Assembly: GCF_000473065.1 (NCBI RefSeq)
Contig: NZ_AXAZ01000013.1
Coordinates: 93,126 to 157,125 of the forward strand
Reading direction: 5' to 3'
From: Bradyrhizobium sp. WSM1743
Lineage (GTDB): Bacteria > Pseudomonadota > Alphaproteobacteria > Rhizobiales > Xanthobacteraceae
DNA length: 64,000 nucleotides
Shown: piece by piece, positions 33,688 through 42,049 of the stretch
How positions within the stretch are numbered: position 1 is the first letter of the stretch
Layout: every line of letters begins with the position of its first letter
Notes under the pieces: model-generated
The model's input: only the letters and a program-made list of their open reading frames with translations
Told to the model about the DNA's origin: nothing
Databases searched by the model: none
Made by a program: the position numbers and the translations under genes

Positions 33688-34098
33688 ATGGTCAGGTTCT
33701 CATATCGGGCCGTCGAGCGCCTGCCCAACCAACTCGAACAGGGCGTCCTCTATCACTCTCCCGAATTCGAGGTCGCGGCGCTTTCCTGCGCCTGCGGCTG
33801 CGGACATCGCGTCATGCTCCTGGTGCCCGACAGTCACCAGGTGTCGCAGCAGAACGGTTTCGTGACCGTGCGGCCGTCGATCTCGGTCTGCGACGCGCCC
33901 TGCAAGTCCCATTACATCATATCGTCCGGCCAGGTGCAGTGGCTCGCCGCATTCTCGGACGCCATGACCTCCACGACGATGCGCAGGCAGATCGCCCGGC
34001 ATGTCGACCGCGAAGCCAGACTGCAAACTTGGACGAGTTGGATCCGCATGATCGCAGCAAGGGCGTTCGGACGGCTCAGGCAGACGCTGCGAATGTGA
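33688..34098 (+). CDS. DUF6527-family protein, companion of ubiquitin-like conjugation genes
   Basis: An intact 136-residue protein. It has the DUF6527 pattern: a cysteine/glycine cluster SCACGCGHRVMLLVP, then VTVRPSISVCDAPCKSHYII and SGQVQW, with Cys and His residues placed as for a zinc-bound fold. DUF6527 genes occur in operons with multi-ubiquitin-like proteins, E2-like proteins and DUF6791/ThiF E1-like proteins, and the gene here starts five bases after the ThiF remnant. The E2 and ubiquitin-like genes are absent. Its biochemical role is not known to me; with its partners broken it may be a relic. Confidence 0.75.
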   Translation: MVRFSYRAVERLPNQLEQGVLYHSPEFEVAALSCACGCGHRVMLLVPDSHQVSQQNGFVTVRPSISVCDAPCKSHYIISSGQVQWLAAFSDAMTSTTMRRQIARHVDREARLQTWTSWIRMIAARAFGRLRQTLRM

Positions 34099-34482
34099 CA
34101 CCTCGAGGCACGCGATCCCAAGGTCGCGTGCCTGCCCGCAGGCCCTGCTCGCGCAGACTGTAGGTTCTTCATCAGCAGTGCAAATTACTGCTGACGGCGC
34201 GGAGCGCCCGTGGCAAGTTCTGCAGATCACGGTGCTCCACCGTGGTGCTCCACCACAAAAATCCGGTGGTTCGGGAAACGGTGATTTTGAAGGACTTTTT
34301 CGCTACTGAAAATCAGTGGCGGAGAGAGTGCTCCACGCCCCCGCCGCGGAAACGAGCTAGCCGCTGCGGTAACGCGCAGCGATCCCCCGGTAGGTGTACG
34401 GACAATGAACAGATTTCTCAAACCGGACGTCAAACCGAATGGTCCGTTCTGACGCACACTGCTGTTAAGTACTTGATTTGCT
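34099..34482. other. Non-coding stretch with GTGCTCCAC repeats before tRNA-Lys
   Basis: No convincing gene. The stretch holds the 26-bp repeat copy B (34230-34255), an internal palindrome GTGGTGCTCCACCAC at 34242-34256 and another GTGCTCCAC near 34329. This looks like an attachment region or its scar. Confidence 0.45.
34230..34255 (+). repeat. 26-bp repeat, copy B (double GGTGCTCCACC unit)
   Basis: Two adjacent 13-bp units GGTGCTCCACCGT and GGTGCTCCACCA. It matches copy A at 13332-13357 at 24 of 26 positions and lies in the same orientation. Confidence 0.6.
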
Positions 34483-34558
<76 letters not shown>

Positions 34559-34668
34559 GAAAGGCGGTCAATGCCTTGCGAGGCCGGTCGTTTAGCAAAG
34601 CGATCCGGGGATGGCAAGCGATGTGGCGCATGTTTTCCAAGGTTCTTCCACAGCCCCGAAAAAGCGAA

Positions 34669-34691
34669 AAGCCGCCGGATTCCAGCGGCTT
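34669..34691 (-). terminator. Rho-independent terminator of the Spy-like gene
   Basis: AAGCCGC and GCGGCTT form a 7-bp stem with a 9-base loop, followed on the minus strand by TTCGCTTTTT. It lies 35 bases after the Spy-like stop. Confidence 0.8.
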
Positions 34692-34725
34692 CGCCAAGGT
34701 TAATCCCCGGGGAATCCCTACTGGT

Positions 34726-35334
34726 TCAGAGCCGGCCTTCGCGGTCCCGGCCCTCGCCGCCGTCACGGTCGAACCGGTCACGGTGGAAGTGGTCCATGCC
34801 GCGTTCCATCATGCGGTCCATGCGCTCCATGAAGTGGCGGTGCCGCGGACCGTCTTCGCCGTCGCCGAACGGGCCGCGGTGGCGGGTCAACACGGCGAGG
34901 CGCCGTTTCTGGCCCTCGTCCATGGTCTTGTAGAGCGGATCGGCGGCATCGGCGATCTTCTTCAGGGCGGCGGAGGTCGCGGCCATGTCCTCGGCGCGCT
35001 GGCGGAGGCGGGCGACCGGATCCTCCGGCTTGTCGGCATCCCTCGACGTGTCACCTGGACCCGCATTCATCCGCGCATTGGCGCGGTCGATGCGCAGCTT
35101 GGCGAACTCCCGCACGGCAGCCTCGACCGGCGGCCACAGCTTCTCCTGATCGGCGTTGAGCCTCAAGCCGGCATGGACTGCGGCGATCCGCGCGTCGACA
35201 AAGGCGGCGCGGTCCTCGGGATTCATGCGCATGTGACGGACGTGCTCCATCCACGGGCGATGATATTGGGCGTAGACCGCGCCCGAGCCGGCGATGCTGA
35301 GCATGGCGATGGCGGCGATGGTGAACTTCTTCAT
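34726..35334 (-). CDS. Spy/CpxP-like periplasmic protein
   Basis: A 202-residue exported protein with signal peptide MKKFTIAAIAMLSIAGSGAV. The helical core carries two LTxxQ-like repeats (LRLNADQEKLWPPVEAAVRE and KTMDEGQKRRLAVLTRHRG). The C-terminal 40 residues are rich in Arg, Asp, His and Met (RHRHFMERMDRMMERGMDHF), which could bind metal or simply be disordered. Spy/CpxP proteins are periplasmic chaperones or metal-stress sensors; here there is no adjacent two-component system. Followed by a clear terminator. Confidence 0.82.
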   Translation of the reverse strand: MKKFTIAAIAMLSIAGSGAVYAQYHRPWMEHVRHMRMNPEDRAAFVDARIAAVHAGLRLNADQEKLWPPVEAAVREFAKLRIDRANARMNAGPGDTSRDADKPEDPVARLRQRAEDMAATSAALKKIADAADPLYKTMDEGQKRRLAVLTRHRGPFGDGEDGPRHRHFMERMDRMMERGMDHFHRDRFDRDGGEGRDREGRL

Positions 35335-35476
35335 CCGGGCCTCCTCTGGAAGGATGCCGTGAGGATGAGCGCGAGGAGCCTGACGCGCAACTTACAAGTT
35401 GGACAGGGAGCACGTTCTTACGGAGATGTAACTGCCGTGAATGTCCGTTCAGATCCAAACTGAAATGATTCAACAA

Positions 35477-35507
35477 AAGGGCTTCCGTGCGGTGCGCGGA
35501 AGCCCTT
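35477..35507 (-). terminator. Terminator of the DctP receptor gene
   Basis: AAGGGCTTCCG and CGGAAGCCCTT pair perfectly over 11 bp; on the minus strand TTTTGTTG follows. It begins 20 bases after the stop codon at 35527. Confidence 0.85.
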
Positions 35508-35526
35508 CGTCGATCGTCTGTTCAGG

Positions 35527-36528
35527 TCAGTTCGTCGTACTCTTCGCTTCCTTCAGGAACTCGTCGATCAGCGCCTGGCCGACGCGGCCCGCGGCATCCT
35601 TGTAGACCGGCTCCATCGCCTTGCGCATCGCCTCGTCCTGCTCGGCCGTGAGCTTGATGATCTCGCTCTTGCCGCTCTTCTTGATCTCGGCCAGCGCGTC
35701 GTCGTTCTCCTTTTGCGACTGTGCGTTGCTGAACTCGGTCGCTTCCTTCATCGCCTTCGACAGCTGGTCGCGGATGTCGGCCGGCAGATCGTCCCAGAAC
35801 TTCTTGTTCACGATCACGACGTAGCCGATGTAGCCGTGATTGGTCTCGGTGATGTATTTCTGCACCTCGTGCATCTTCTGGGTATAGATGTTCGACCAGG
35901 TGTTCTCCTGGCCGTCGACCACGCCGGTCTGGAGCGCCTGGTAGACTTCCGAGAATGCCATCACCTGCGGCAGCGAGCCGAGCGCCTTGAACTGGGCCTG
36001 CAGCACGCGCGAGGACTGGATGCGGAACTTGACGCCCTGGTAGTCGGCGGGCGTGATCAGCTTCTTGTTTGCGCTCATCTGCTTGAAGCCGTTGTCCCAA
36101 TAGGCAAGGCCGGTGATGCCCTTGGAATCCAAAAGCTTAAGCAGCCGCGCACCGAGCGGGCCTTCCGTCACCTTACGCAGCGTCTTCAGGTCGGGCAGGA
36201 TGTAAGGCAGATCGAACACCTCGAACTCGCGGATGCCGAGCGGCCCGAACTTGGAGTTGGACGGTGCCAGCATCTGCACGCTGCCGAGCTGCAGCGCCTC
36301 GAGCTCTTCCTTGTCCTTGTAGAGCGTCGAATTCGGGTAAACCTCGACCTTGACCTTGCCGCCGGTGTACTTCTCGGCGAGCTCCTTGAATTTCTCCGCC
36401 CCCTTGCCCTTCGGCGTGTCGGTGGCGACGACGTGACTGAATTTGATGATGATCGGGTCGGCGCTTGCAGGGCCGATCAGGCTCAAGGCCAATGCCACGA
36501 CGGATGCCGCGATCGCGAAGGTGCGCAT
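35527..36528 (-). CDS. TRAP transporter substrate-binding protein DctP
   Basis: A 333-residue periplasmic receptor with signal peptide ending GPASADP. The DctP pattern is clear: IIIKFSHVVATDTPKGKGAE near the start, FKELAEKYTGGKVKVEVYPN, then the Arg-binding region GVKFRIQSSRVLQAQFKALG and VYQALQTGVVDGQENTWSNI. The Arg in KFRIQ normally clamps a ligand carboxylate, so a C4-dicarboxylate or sugar acid is likely. No DctQ or DctM genes lie next to it. It ends at a strong terminator and seems monocistronic. Confidence 0.93.
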   Translation of the reverse strand: MRTFAIAASVVALALSLIGPASADPIIIKFSHVVATDTPKGKGAEKFKELAEKYTGGKVKVEVYPNSTLYKDKEELEALQLGSVQMLAPSNSKFGPLGIREFEVFDLPYILPDLKTLRKVTEGPLGARLLKLLDSKGITGLAYWDNGFKQMSANKKLITPADYQGVKFRIQSSRVLQAQFKALGSLPQVMAFSEVYQALQTGVVDGQENTWSNIYTQKMHEVQKYITETNHGYIGYVVIVNKKFWDDLPADIRDQLSKAMKEATEFSNAQSQKENDDALAEIKKSGKSEIIKLTAEQDEAMRKAMEPVYKDAAGRVGQALIDEFLKEAKSTTN

Positions 36529-36654
36529 ATTCTCTCCCTGGTATTATTTGGGCCGCCCGGCAGGCCGAGCGGCCGTCCTTCTGCCGGCTGCATCAATACA
36601 GGCCGGTGGCTTGCGCTGCTATTGGCCGTTAGCAGGGCAGCTATCTCCTGGGCC

Positions 36655-36734
36655 GTCATTCCGGGATGGTCCGAAGGACCAGACCCGGAATCTCGAGATT
36701 CCGGGTTCGGCTCTTCGAGCCGCCCCGGAATGAC
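36655..36734. repeat. Palindromic repeat downstream of leuA
   Basis: GTCATTCCGGG and CCCGGAATGAC flank a second perfect palindrome, CCCGGAATCTCGAGATTCCG. The whole 80 bp can fold into one long hairpin. A further short hairpin TGACAAGC/GCTTGTCA overlaps the leuA stop. Together they probably end leuA transcription. Confidence 0.8.
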
Positions 36735-36746
36735 AAGCTTCGCTTG

Positions 36747-38309
36747 TCAGCTCGCCGCGGCCGTCGTCACCGTGTCGCGCTGGCGCTTCATGACGATCTT
36801 GTTGAGCGCGCCGAGATAGGCCTTGGCCGAGGCCACCAGCGTATCCGGATCCGCCGCGCGGGCCGTCATCGAACGGCCGTCCTGCGACAGCCGCACCGAG
36901 ACTTCCGCCTGGGCGTCGGTGCCTTCGGTGACGGCGTGGACCTGATACAGCTCCAGCTTGGCCTCGTGCGGCACCAGGCGCTTGATGCAGTTGAACACCG
37001 CGTCAACCGGACCGTTGCCCTCGGCCTCCTCGATCTTGATCTGGCCGTCGACGTCGAGCTTCATGGTGGCGCGCTGCGGGCCATGGGTGCCGGCGATCAC
37101 GGTCAGCGAGGTCAGCTTGATGCGGTCGTGCGAGGCCGCCATCTCCTCGTCGACCAGCGCCTCGATGTCCTCGTCGTAGATGTCCTTCTTGCGGTCGGCG
37201 AGCGCCTTCATCCGCGTGAACGCGTCTTCCAGCTGGTTCGGGCCGAGCTTGTAGCCCATCTCCTCCAGCTTGTGCACGAAGGCGTGGCGGCCGGAATGCT
37301 TGCCGAGCACCAGCGAGGACTGCTTCAGGCCGACCATCTCCGGGCGCATGATCTCGTAGGTGGAGGCGTCCTTGAGCACGCCGTCCTGGTGGATGCCGCT
37401 CTCATGCGCGAAGGCGTTCCGGCCGACGATGGCCTTGTTGTATTGCACCGGGAACGAGGTCGCCGCCGAGACCAGCTTCGAGGCGCGGGTCAGCTGGGTG
37501 GTGTCGATCTTATTCCAGTAGGGGAATTTGTCGTTGCGGACGTTGATCGCCATCACGATCTCTTCGAGCGCGGCGTTGCCGGCGCGCTCGCCGATACCGT
37601 TGATGGTGCACTCGACCTGACGCGCGCCGCCGACGATGCCGGCCAGCGAGTTGGCAACCGCCATGCCGAGGTCGTTATGGCAATGCACCGAGAACACGGC
37701 CTTGTCTGAATTCGGTACGCGCTCGATGAGCGTCTTCATGAAGTGGGTGTATTCCTCCGGCACCGTGTAGCCGACGGTATCGGGGATGTTCACCGTGGTG
37801 GCGCCGGCCTTGATCACGGCCTCGACGATGCGGCACAAAAAGTCCATTTCGCTGCGTGTGCCGTCCTCGGCCGACCATTCGACGTCGTCGATCTGGTTGC
37901 GGGCGCGCGCGACCATGGCGACCGAGGTCTCGATCACCTGCTCCGGGGTCTTGTTCAGCTTCACCCGCATATGCAGCGGGGAGGTCGCGATCACGGTGTG
38001 GACGCGGCCGCGCTTTGCAAACTTCACCGCCTCGGCGCAGCGGTCGATGTCGGCGGGATGGGCGCGCGACAGGCCGGCGATCACCGAATTCTTGGAGCGC
38101 CGGGCGATCTCGCTGACCGCCTGGAAGTCGCCTTCGGAAGTGATCGGAAAGCCCGCCTCGATGACGTCGACGCCCATATCGTCCAGCAGTTCGGCGACCT
38201 CGAGCTTCTCCTCGAAGGTCATGGTGGCGCCGGGACACTGCTCGCCATCGCGCAGCGTGGTGTCGAAAATGATGACGCGGTCCTTCTCGGACTTGTTCTG
38301 GGTGGTCAT
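36747..38309 (-). CDS. leuA: 2-Isopropylmalate synthase LeuA
   Basis: A 520-residue enzyme joining acetyl-CoA and 2-oxoisovalerate, the first step of leucine synthesis. The DRE-TIM barrel starts DRVIIFDTTLRDGEQCPGAT; metal-binding VHCHNDLGMAVANSLAG and the family stretch ESGIHQDGVLKDASTYEIM follow, and the C-terminal LeuA dimer/leucine-binding domain gives feedback inhibition. The ATG at 38309 follows AAAGGAAATTTAGG; longer in-frame starts run into the leader. A leucine-rich leader peptide lies upstream (38429-38548). Length is normal for the bacterial type. Confidence 0.97.
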   Translation of the reverse strand: MTTQNKSEKDRVIIFDTTLRDGEQCPGATMTFEEKLEVAELLDDMGVDVIEAGFPITSEGDFQAVSEIARRSKNSVIAGLSRAHPADIDRCAEAVKFAKRGRVHTVIATSPLHMRVKLNKTPEQVIETSVAMVARARNQIDDVEWSAEDGTRSEMDFLCRIVEAVIKAGATTVNIPDTVGYTVPEEYTHFMKTLIERVPNSDKAVFSVHCHNDLGMAVANSLAGIVGGARQVECTINGIGERAGNAALEEIVMAINVRNDKFPYWNKIDTTQLTRASKLVSAATSFPVQYNKAIVGRNAFAHESGIHQDGVLKDASTYEIMRPEMVGLKQSSLVLGKHSGRHAFVHKLEEMGYKLGPNQLEDAFTRMKALADRKKDIYDEDIEALVDEEMAASHDRIKLTSLTVIAGTHGPQRATMKLDVDGQIKIEEAEGNGPVDAVFNCIKRLVPHEAKLELYQVHAVTEGTDAQAEVSVRLSQDGRSMTARAADPDTLVASAKAYLGALNKIVMKRQRDTVTTAAAS

Positions 38310-38391
38310 TCCTAAATTTCCTTTTGAGCGTTTGCGCCGTTCAGACCGTTTCAGTCGCTTGGCGCTTGAGGTGTCCGTTGATCTCGACCAA

Positions 38392-38435
38392 CCCCTGAGC
38401 GCCCAGGCGCATGGCGCCCAGCCGGCCCTCAGGGG
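38392..38435 (-). promoter_or_regulatory. Hairpin in the leuA leader
   Basis: CCCCTGAG and CTCAGGGG form the outer stem and GGCGC/GCGCC with an ATG loop an inner one. One arm covers the last codons and stop of the leader peptide, so ribosome position would decide whether the hairpin forms, as in transcription attenuation. No clean T-run terminator is visible after it. Confidence 0.5.
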
Positions 38436-38548
38436 CAAGTAAGAAGAAGGCCGCCAATAAGGAGGGTGGGCAGCGACACGGCCGGGATCGCGGCGGGGGC
38501 CAGAGCCACCTCCCTCGAAATCCCCTCGATTTGGCCGCGAATCAGCAT
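38429..38548 (-). CDS. Putative leuA leader peptide, 39 aa, Leu-rich end
   Basis: A short frame 119 bases before leuA ends SLPTLLIGGLLLTCP and stop. Six of the last 14 residues are leucine, four of them CTT codons, which are uncommon in this GC-rich genome. A leader with clustered codons for the pathway product directly before a hairpin is the pattern of ribosome-mediated attenuation: leucine shortage would stall the ribosome and change the fold downstream. The true start is uncertain; an internal GTG before SLPTLL could be used. Confidence 0.6.
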   Translation of the reverse strand: MLIRGQIEGISREVALAPAAIPAVSLPTLLIGGLLLTCP

Positions 38549-38695
38549 TGCCGGACCTTTGAGCCACAAATCCTCGGCCAAAACCGTTGACGGTTGGTTG
38601 CCGGGGGCTCAATGCGCTCCGTTTCTAGACGAGAAACGGCTGCAACTGCAACGCCAAAAGATGGTCAGCATATATGACCTAATGGGTGGGCACGC

Positions 38696-38962
38696 CTATC
38701 CCGTGCCGGTGCGGCGGGCGCGCGCCCTGTTCTCCCAGCGGTTCAGCATCTGGCCGAGCTCACCGGTGACCGCGGGTGTAGCCGTGCTGGCGTTCGTGAT
38801 CTCGTTGGTGTTGGCCGGCGCGTTGGCTGAGAGCCAATCCGGCTGGGTGTACTCACGCCAGCGGCGTGCCTCCGCCCGCCTTTTCCGCGAGACGTGGTCT
38901 CGCGTGAAATAGCCCGCCGCAAATGCGATCGCGAGAAGGATGACCAGGACGACAACCTGCAC
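38696..38962 (-). CDS. Small membrane-anchored hypothetical protein
   Basis: An 88-residue protein from a GTG with GGAGCTC eight bases upstream. One N-terminal helix (VVVLVILLAIAFAAGYFT) is followed by a basic stretch (RDHVSRKRRAEARRWREY) and a polar Ala/Asn/Thr-rich tail, so the body probably faces the cytoplasm. Family not recognised. It is divergent from the SMP-30 gene at 39145. Confidence 0.6.
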   Translation of the reverse strand: MQVVVLVILLAIAFAAGYFTRDHVSRKRRAEARRWREYTQPDWLSANAPANTNEITNASTATPAVTGELGQMLNRWENRARARRTGTG

Positions 38963-39144
38963 AATGAGCTCCGGCTTTATCCCCTTTCAGCGCCCTCCAG
39001 TCCAAACGCATTCGAAGGTGACGAAATTGCGACCCGCGATCGCGCTACGGTTTCGATTCCGCCCCTCGCAACCGACAGCGGACCGGACTAACCTTCCGTC
39101 GCTCGGCCGGATCAACCGCCAGCGAACATGATCGGGAGGACGCG

Positions 39145-40380
39145 ATGACACGCCAAGAGGCTCGTGACGAAGAGCAGCATGACCGGGATGCTGTGCTTTC
39201 ACGACGAACACTTGTCCAGGGGCTTGCAATCAGTGCCGCTACCATAGCGGGGGCCAGCTCCGCGCTGGCCCAGACCGGACCCGCCGCACCGCCAACGACG
39301 GTCACCACCCTGCCGCGCGATTTCAGCCCGCGTGGTGCGCCGACCACCTACTTCTGGGACCCCGACATCATCGCGGTCGATCCGTCCTTCAACGATCTCG
39401 CGCAGCCCAACACCGCGATCAAGCGGCTATACACCGGACTGCTATGGGCCGAAGGCCCAGCGTGGAGCGCGCAGGGCCGCTATCTGCTTTGGAGCGACAT
39501 TCCCAACAACCGGCAGATGCGCTGGAGCGAGGACGATGGCCGCGTCAGCGTATTCCGCAGCCCCTCCAACAACAGCAACGGCAACTCGTTCGATTTCCAG
39601 GGCCGCCAGCTCTCCTGCGAACATTTGACGCGGCGGGTGACGCGCTACGAGCATGACGGCACAGCAACGGTGCTCGCGGACTCCTATCAGGGCAAGCGGT
39701 TGAACTCGCCGAACGACATCGCTGCGCATCCCGACGGCAGCTACTGGTTCACCGATCCGCCCTATGGCGGCCAGCTCTATGAAGGCGAGCCCGACGGCGC
39801 GGGCGGTCCGAGCAATGCGGGCGGGAAGCTCAATCCGCGGATCGGGCAGCCGGCCGGCTTCGTGCCGGGCAAGCGCGAGCTGCCGACCAACTGCTATCGC
39901 ATCGATCCCTCCGGCCGCATCGATCTCGTCGTCACCGAGGAGCAGGTGCCCGATCCGAACGGGCTGTGCTTCTCGCCAGACTACAAGAAGCTCTACATTG
40001 CCTCCACCGGAAAAGGGCCGGGCGACACCGGTCCCGGCGGCAAGGGTGAGATCTTCGTGTTCGACGTCGGCAGCGACAACAAGCTCTCCAATCTCAAGAA
40101 GTTCAGCGATTGCGTGATCGACGGCGTGAAATGCGGACCGGATGGCCTGCGCTGCGACGTCAACGGCAATCTCTGGGCCTCCAGCAATGCCGGCCGCGCG
40201 GTCGGCTACAGCGGCGTGACGGTGTGGTCGCCGGAGGGCAAGCTGCTCGGCCGCATCCGCCTGCCGGAAGTGTGCGGCAACGTCTGCTTCGGCGGCCCCA
40301 AGCGCAACCGCCTGTTCATGGCCGCGAGCCAGTCGCTCTACGCAGTGTACACGGCAACGCAAGGCGCAGGGCCCGGCTGA
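39145..40380 (+). CDS. SMP-30/gluconolactonase-family exported protein
   Basis: A 411-residue protein with a twin-arginine leader (SRRTLVQGLAISAATIAGA), so it is probably folded before export. The beta-propeller of SMP-30/gluconolactonases is indicated by LLWAEGPAWSAQGRYLLWSD (metal-binding Glu), KRLNSPNDIAAHPDGSYWFT (Asn) and VPDPNGLCFSPDYKKLYIAS (Asn, then Asp later in KCGPDGLRCDVNGNLW). These form a divalent-metal lactonase site. GGGAGGA precedes the ATG. The adjoining branched-chain-type receptor gene may serve the same substrate; the substrate is unknown. Confidence 0.9.
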   Translation: MTRQEARDEEQHDRDAVLSRRTLVQGLAISAATIAGASSALAQTGPAAPPTTVTTLPRDFSPRGAPTTYFWDPDIIAVDPSFNDLAQPNTAIKRLYTGLLWAEGPAWSAQGRYLLWSDIPNNRQMRWSEDDGRVSVFRSPSNNSNGNSFDFQGRQLSCEHLTRRVTRYEHDGTATVLADSYQGKRLNSPNDIAAHPDGSYWFTDPPYGGQLYEGEPDGAGGPSNAGGKLNPRIGQPAGFVPGKRELPTNCYRIDPSGRIDLVVTEEQVPDPNGLCFSPDYKKLYIASTGKGPGDTGPGGKGEIFVFDVGSDNKLSNLKKFSDCVIDGVKCGPDGLRCDVNGNLWASSNAGRAVGYSGVTVWSPEGKLLGRIRLPEVCGNVCFGGPKRNRLFMAASQSLYAVYTATQGAGPG

Positions 40381-40545
40381 GCGATCCGAGCAAGAACGGG
40401 GCGCCGACGCCAACCGCCGGCGCGCTCTTGCATGTGCTGTGGAGGACAGACCTCGACTTTCGCCATGTTGACTTTCCGTCGTCCCGCTCCCCATACTTCG
40501 CAAAAAATAACAACCAATCATAAGACGGTTTTGAGGGAGGATAGG

Positions 40546-41856
40546 ATGCCGACTTCACGCAGGCAGCTGCTGAAGACATCGGCGGCTGCCGCCGCCGCAC
40601 TCAGCCTCGATTGGACACGGGCCCAGGCGCAAGCCGACAATTTGCGCATCGGCCTGATCTACGACCTCACCGGCCCCTTCGCCGCCGGCGGCTCGGTCGC
40701 CTCGTCGATCGGCGCGCAGATCGCGATCGATCTCGTCAACGAGAAAGGCGGTATCGGCGGCAAGACCAAGGTCGTTCCGGTCGCCGCGGATTCCCAGAGC
40801 AAGCCCGACGTTGCGATCAACGAGGCCGAACGCCTGATCAGCCAGGAGAAGATCGACATCCTCAACGGCGTCTATGCGAGCTCGCATGCCGTGCCACTCG
40901 CGGCCAAGGTCGAGCAGCAGAAGAAGATCCTCTGGATTACGACCGCGGTCTCGACCGCCGTGTTCAAGGACAAGAACCTACAATACGTGTTTCGCGCGCA
41001 GATCCATTCGGATCAATACGGGCAGGCCTTTGCAAGCTTCATCACCGAGCATGCGAAAGCCAAGCTCGGCATGGACCCCAAGGAGGTCAAGGTCGCGTTG
41101 ATCCACGAGGACGGCCCCTATGGCGTCGGCGTTGCCTCTGCCGACGAGGCCTATGCCAAGCAGGCCGGCATCCAGGTCGTGCTGCGCGAGGGCTATTCGG
41201 CCTCGGCGCCGGACCTGTCGGTGCTCGTCACGAAGATCAAGCGCGCCAAGGCCGACGTGATCTCGCATGCCGGTTACAACCCTGACATCACCTTGTTCCT
41301 GCGCCAGGCGCGCGAGAGCGGCCTGCGCTTCAAGATGCTGTTCGGGGCCGGTGCCGGCTACAGCCAGCTCGACAAGCTGCGCGCGACCTTCGGCGCCGAC
41401 ATCGACAATTTCTGCAATATCGACCCGGTGCCGGCGCAGCTGCTCGATCCCGCCAAGCTCGCGCCGGGGATGGGCGATCTGATCAAGACCATGGTCTCGC
41501 GCTACCAGGCCAAGACCGGCGCCACCGACGTGCCGCCGCATTGCTCGATGGGCTTCAACCAGACTTGGGTGCTGCTCAACAACGTGCTGCCGGTCGCCAA
41601 GGACAAGTACGGCAGCTTCGAGCCCGAGGCCATTCGCAAGGCGGCGCTCGACGTCGACATCCCCGCAGGCGGCACCATCCAGGGCTATGGCGTGAAGTTC
41701 TTCCCGCCGGGCACTCCGCTCTCCGGCCAGAACGAACGCTCGACGCCGGTGGTGATGCAGAACGCCGGCGAGCACATCTCGGTGGTGTGGCCGACGAACA
41801 TCCGCACACAGGACCCGGTGTTCCCGCTGCCGAAGGGCTCGACCTACGGGGCGTGA
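40546..41856 (+). CDS. ABC transporter substrate-binding protein, branched-chain amino acid (HAAT) type
   Basis: A 436-residue receptor. The leader SRRQLLKTSAAAAAALSLDW resembles a Tat signal. The mature part begins NLRIGLIYDLTGPFAAGGSV and has INEAERLISQEKIDILNGVY and ISHAGYNPDITLFLRQARES, typical of Leu/Ile/Val-binding-like receptors for amides, aromatic acids or amino acids. The ATG at 40546 has GAGGGAGGA upstream. It lies 165 bases after the SMP-30 gene on the same strand. No permease genes are adjacent. Confidence 0.9.
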   Translation: MPTSRRQLLKTSAAAAAALSLDWTRAQAQADNLRIGLIYDLTGPFAAGGSVASSIGAQIAIDLVNEKGGIGGKTKVVPVAADSQSKPDVAINEAERLISQEKIDILNGVYASSHAVPLAAKVEQQKKILWITTAVSTAVFKDKNLQYVFRAQIHSDQYGQAFASFITEHAKAKLGMDPKEVKVALIHEDGPYGVGVASADEAYAKQAGIQVVLREGYSASAPDLSVLVTKIKRAKADVISHAGYNPDITLFLRQARESGLRFKMLFGAGAGYSQLDKLRATFGADIDNFCNIDPVPAQLLDPAKLAPGMGDLIKTMVSRYQAKTGATDVPPHCSMGFNQTWVLLNNVLPVAKDKYGSFEPEAIRKAALDVDIPAGGTIQGYGVKFFPPGTPLSGQNERSTPVVMQNAGEHISVVWPTNIRTQDPVFPLPKGSTYGA

Positions 41857-41881
41857 GGCTACGGCTCGCGACGGGTTGCTC

Positions 41882-42038
41882 CCACCCTCCCCTGGAGGGG
41901 GAGGGTCGCTACGCATGAAGCGAAGCGAAATGCGTGGCGGGGTGGGGTGATCTCTCCACCCAGGCACTGCCCGATTGGAGAGATCACCCCACCCCGCTCG
42001 CGCTTCGCGCGATCGACCCTCCCCCTCCAGGGGAGGGT
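41882..42038. repeat. Nested palindromic repeat between convergent genes
   Basis: Outer arms ACCCTCCCCTGGAGGGGGAG and CCCTCCCCCTCCAGGGGAGG pair; inner arms GGGGTGGGGTGATCTCTCC and GGAGAGATCACCCCACCCC pair perfectly. The whole 157 bp could fold as one hairpin and may terminate transcription from both convergent genes. Confidence 0.85.
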
Positions 42039-42049
42039 AAGAGAGCGCG

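Noticed and set aside
34230..34341. GTGCTCCAC repeats considered as a short CRISPR array
   Set aside because: Only three or four copies of about 11 bp with irregular spacing and no cas genes; better explained as an attachment-type repeat.
38466..38912. 148-aa plus-strand frame over the leuA leader
   Set aside because: No ribosome binding site or protein-like pattern; the minus strand holds the leader peptide and the GTG-started membrane protein.
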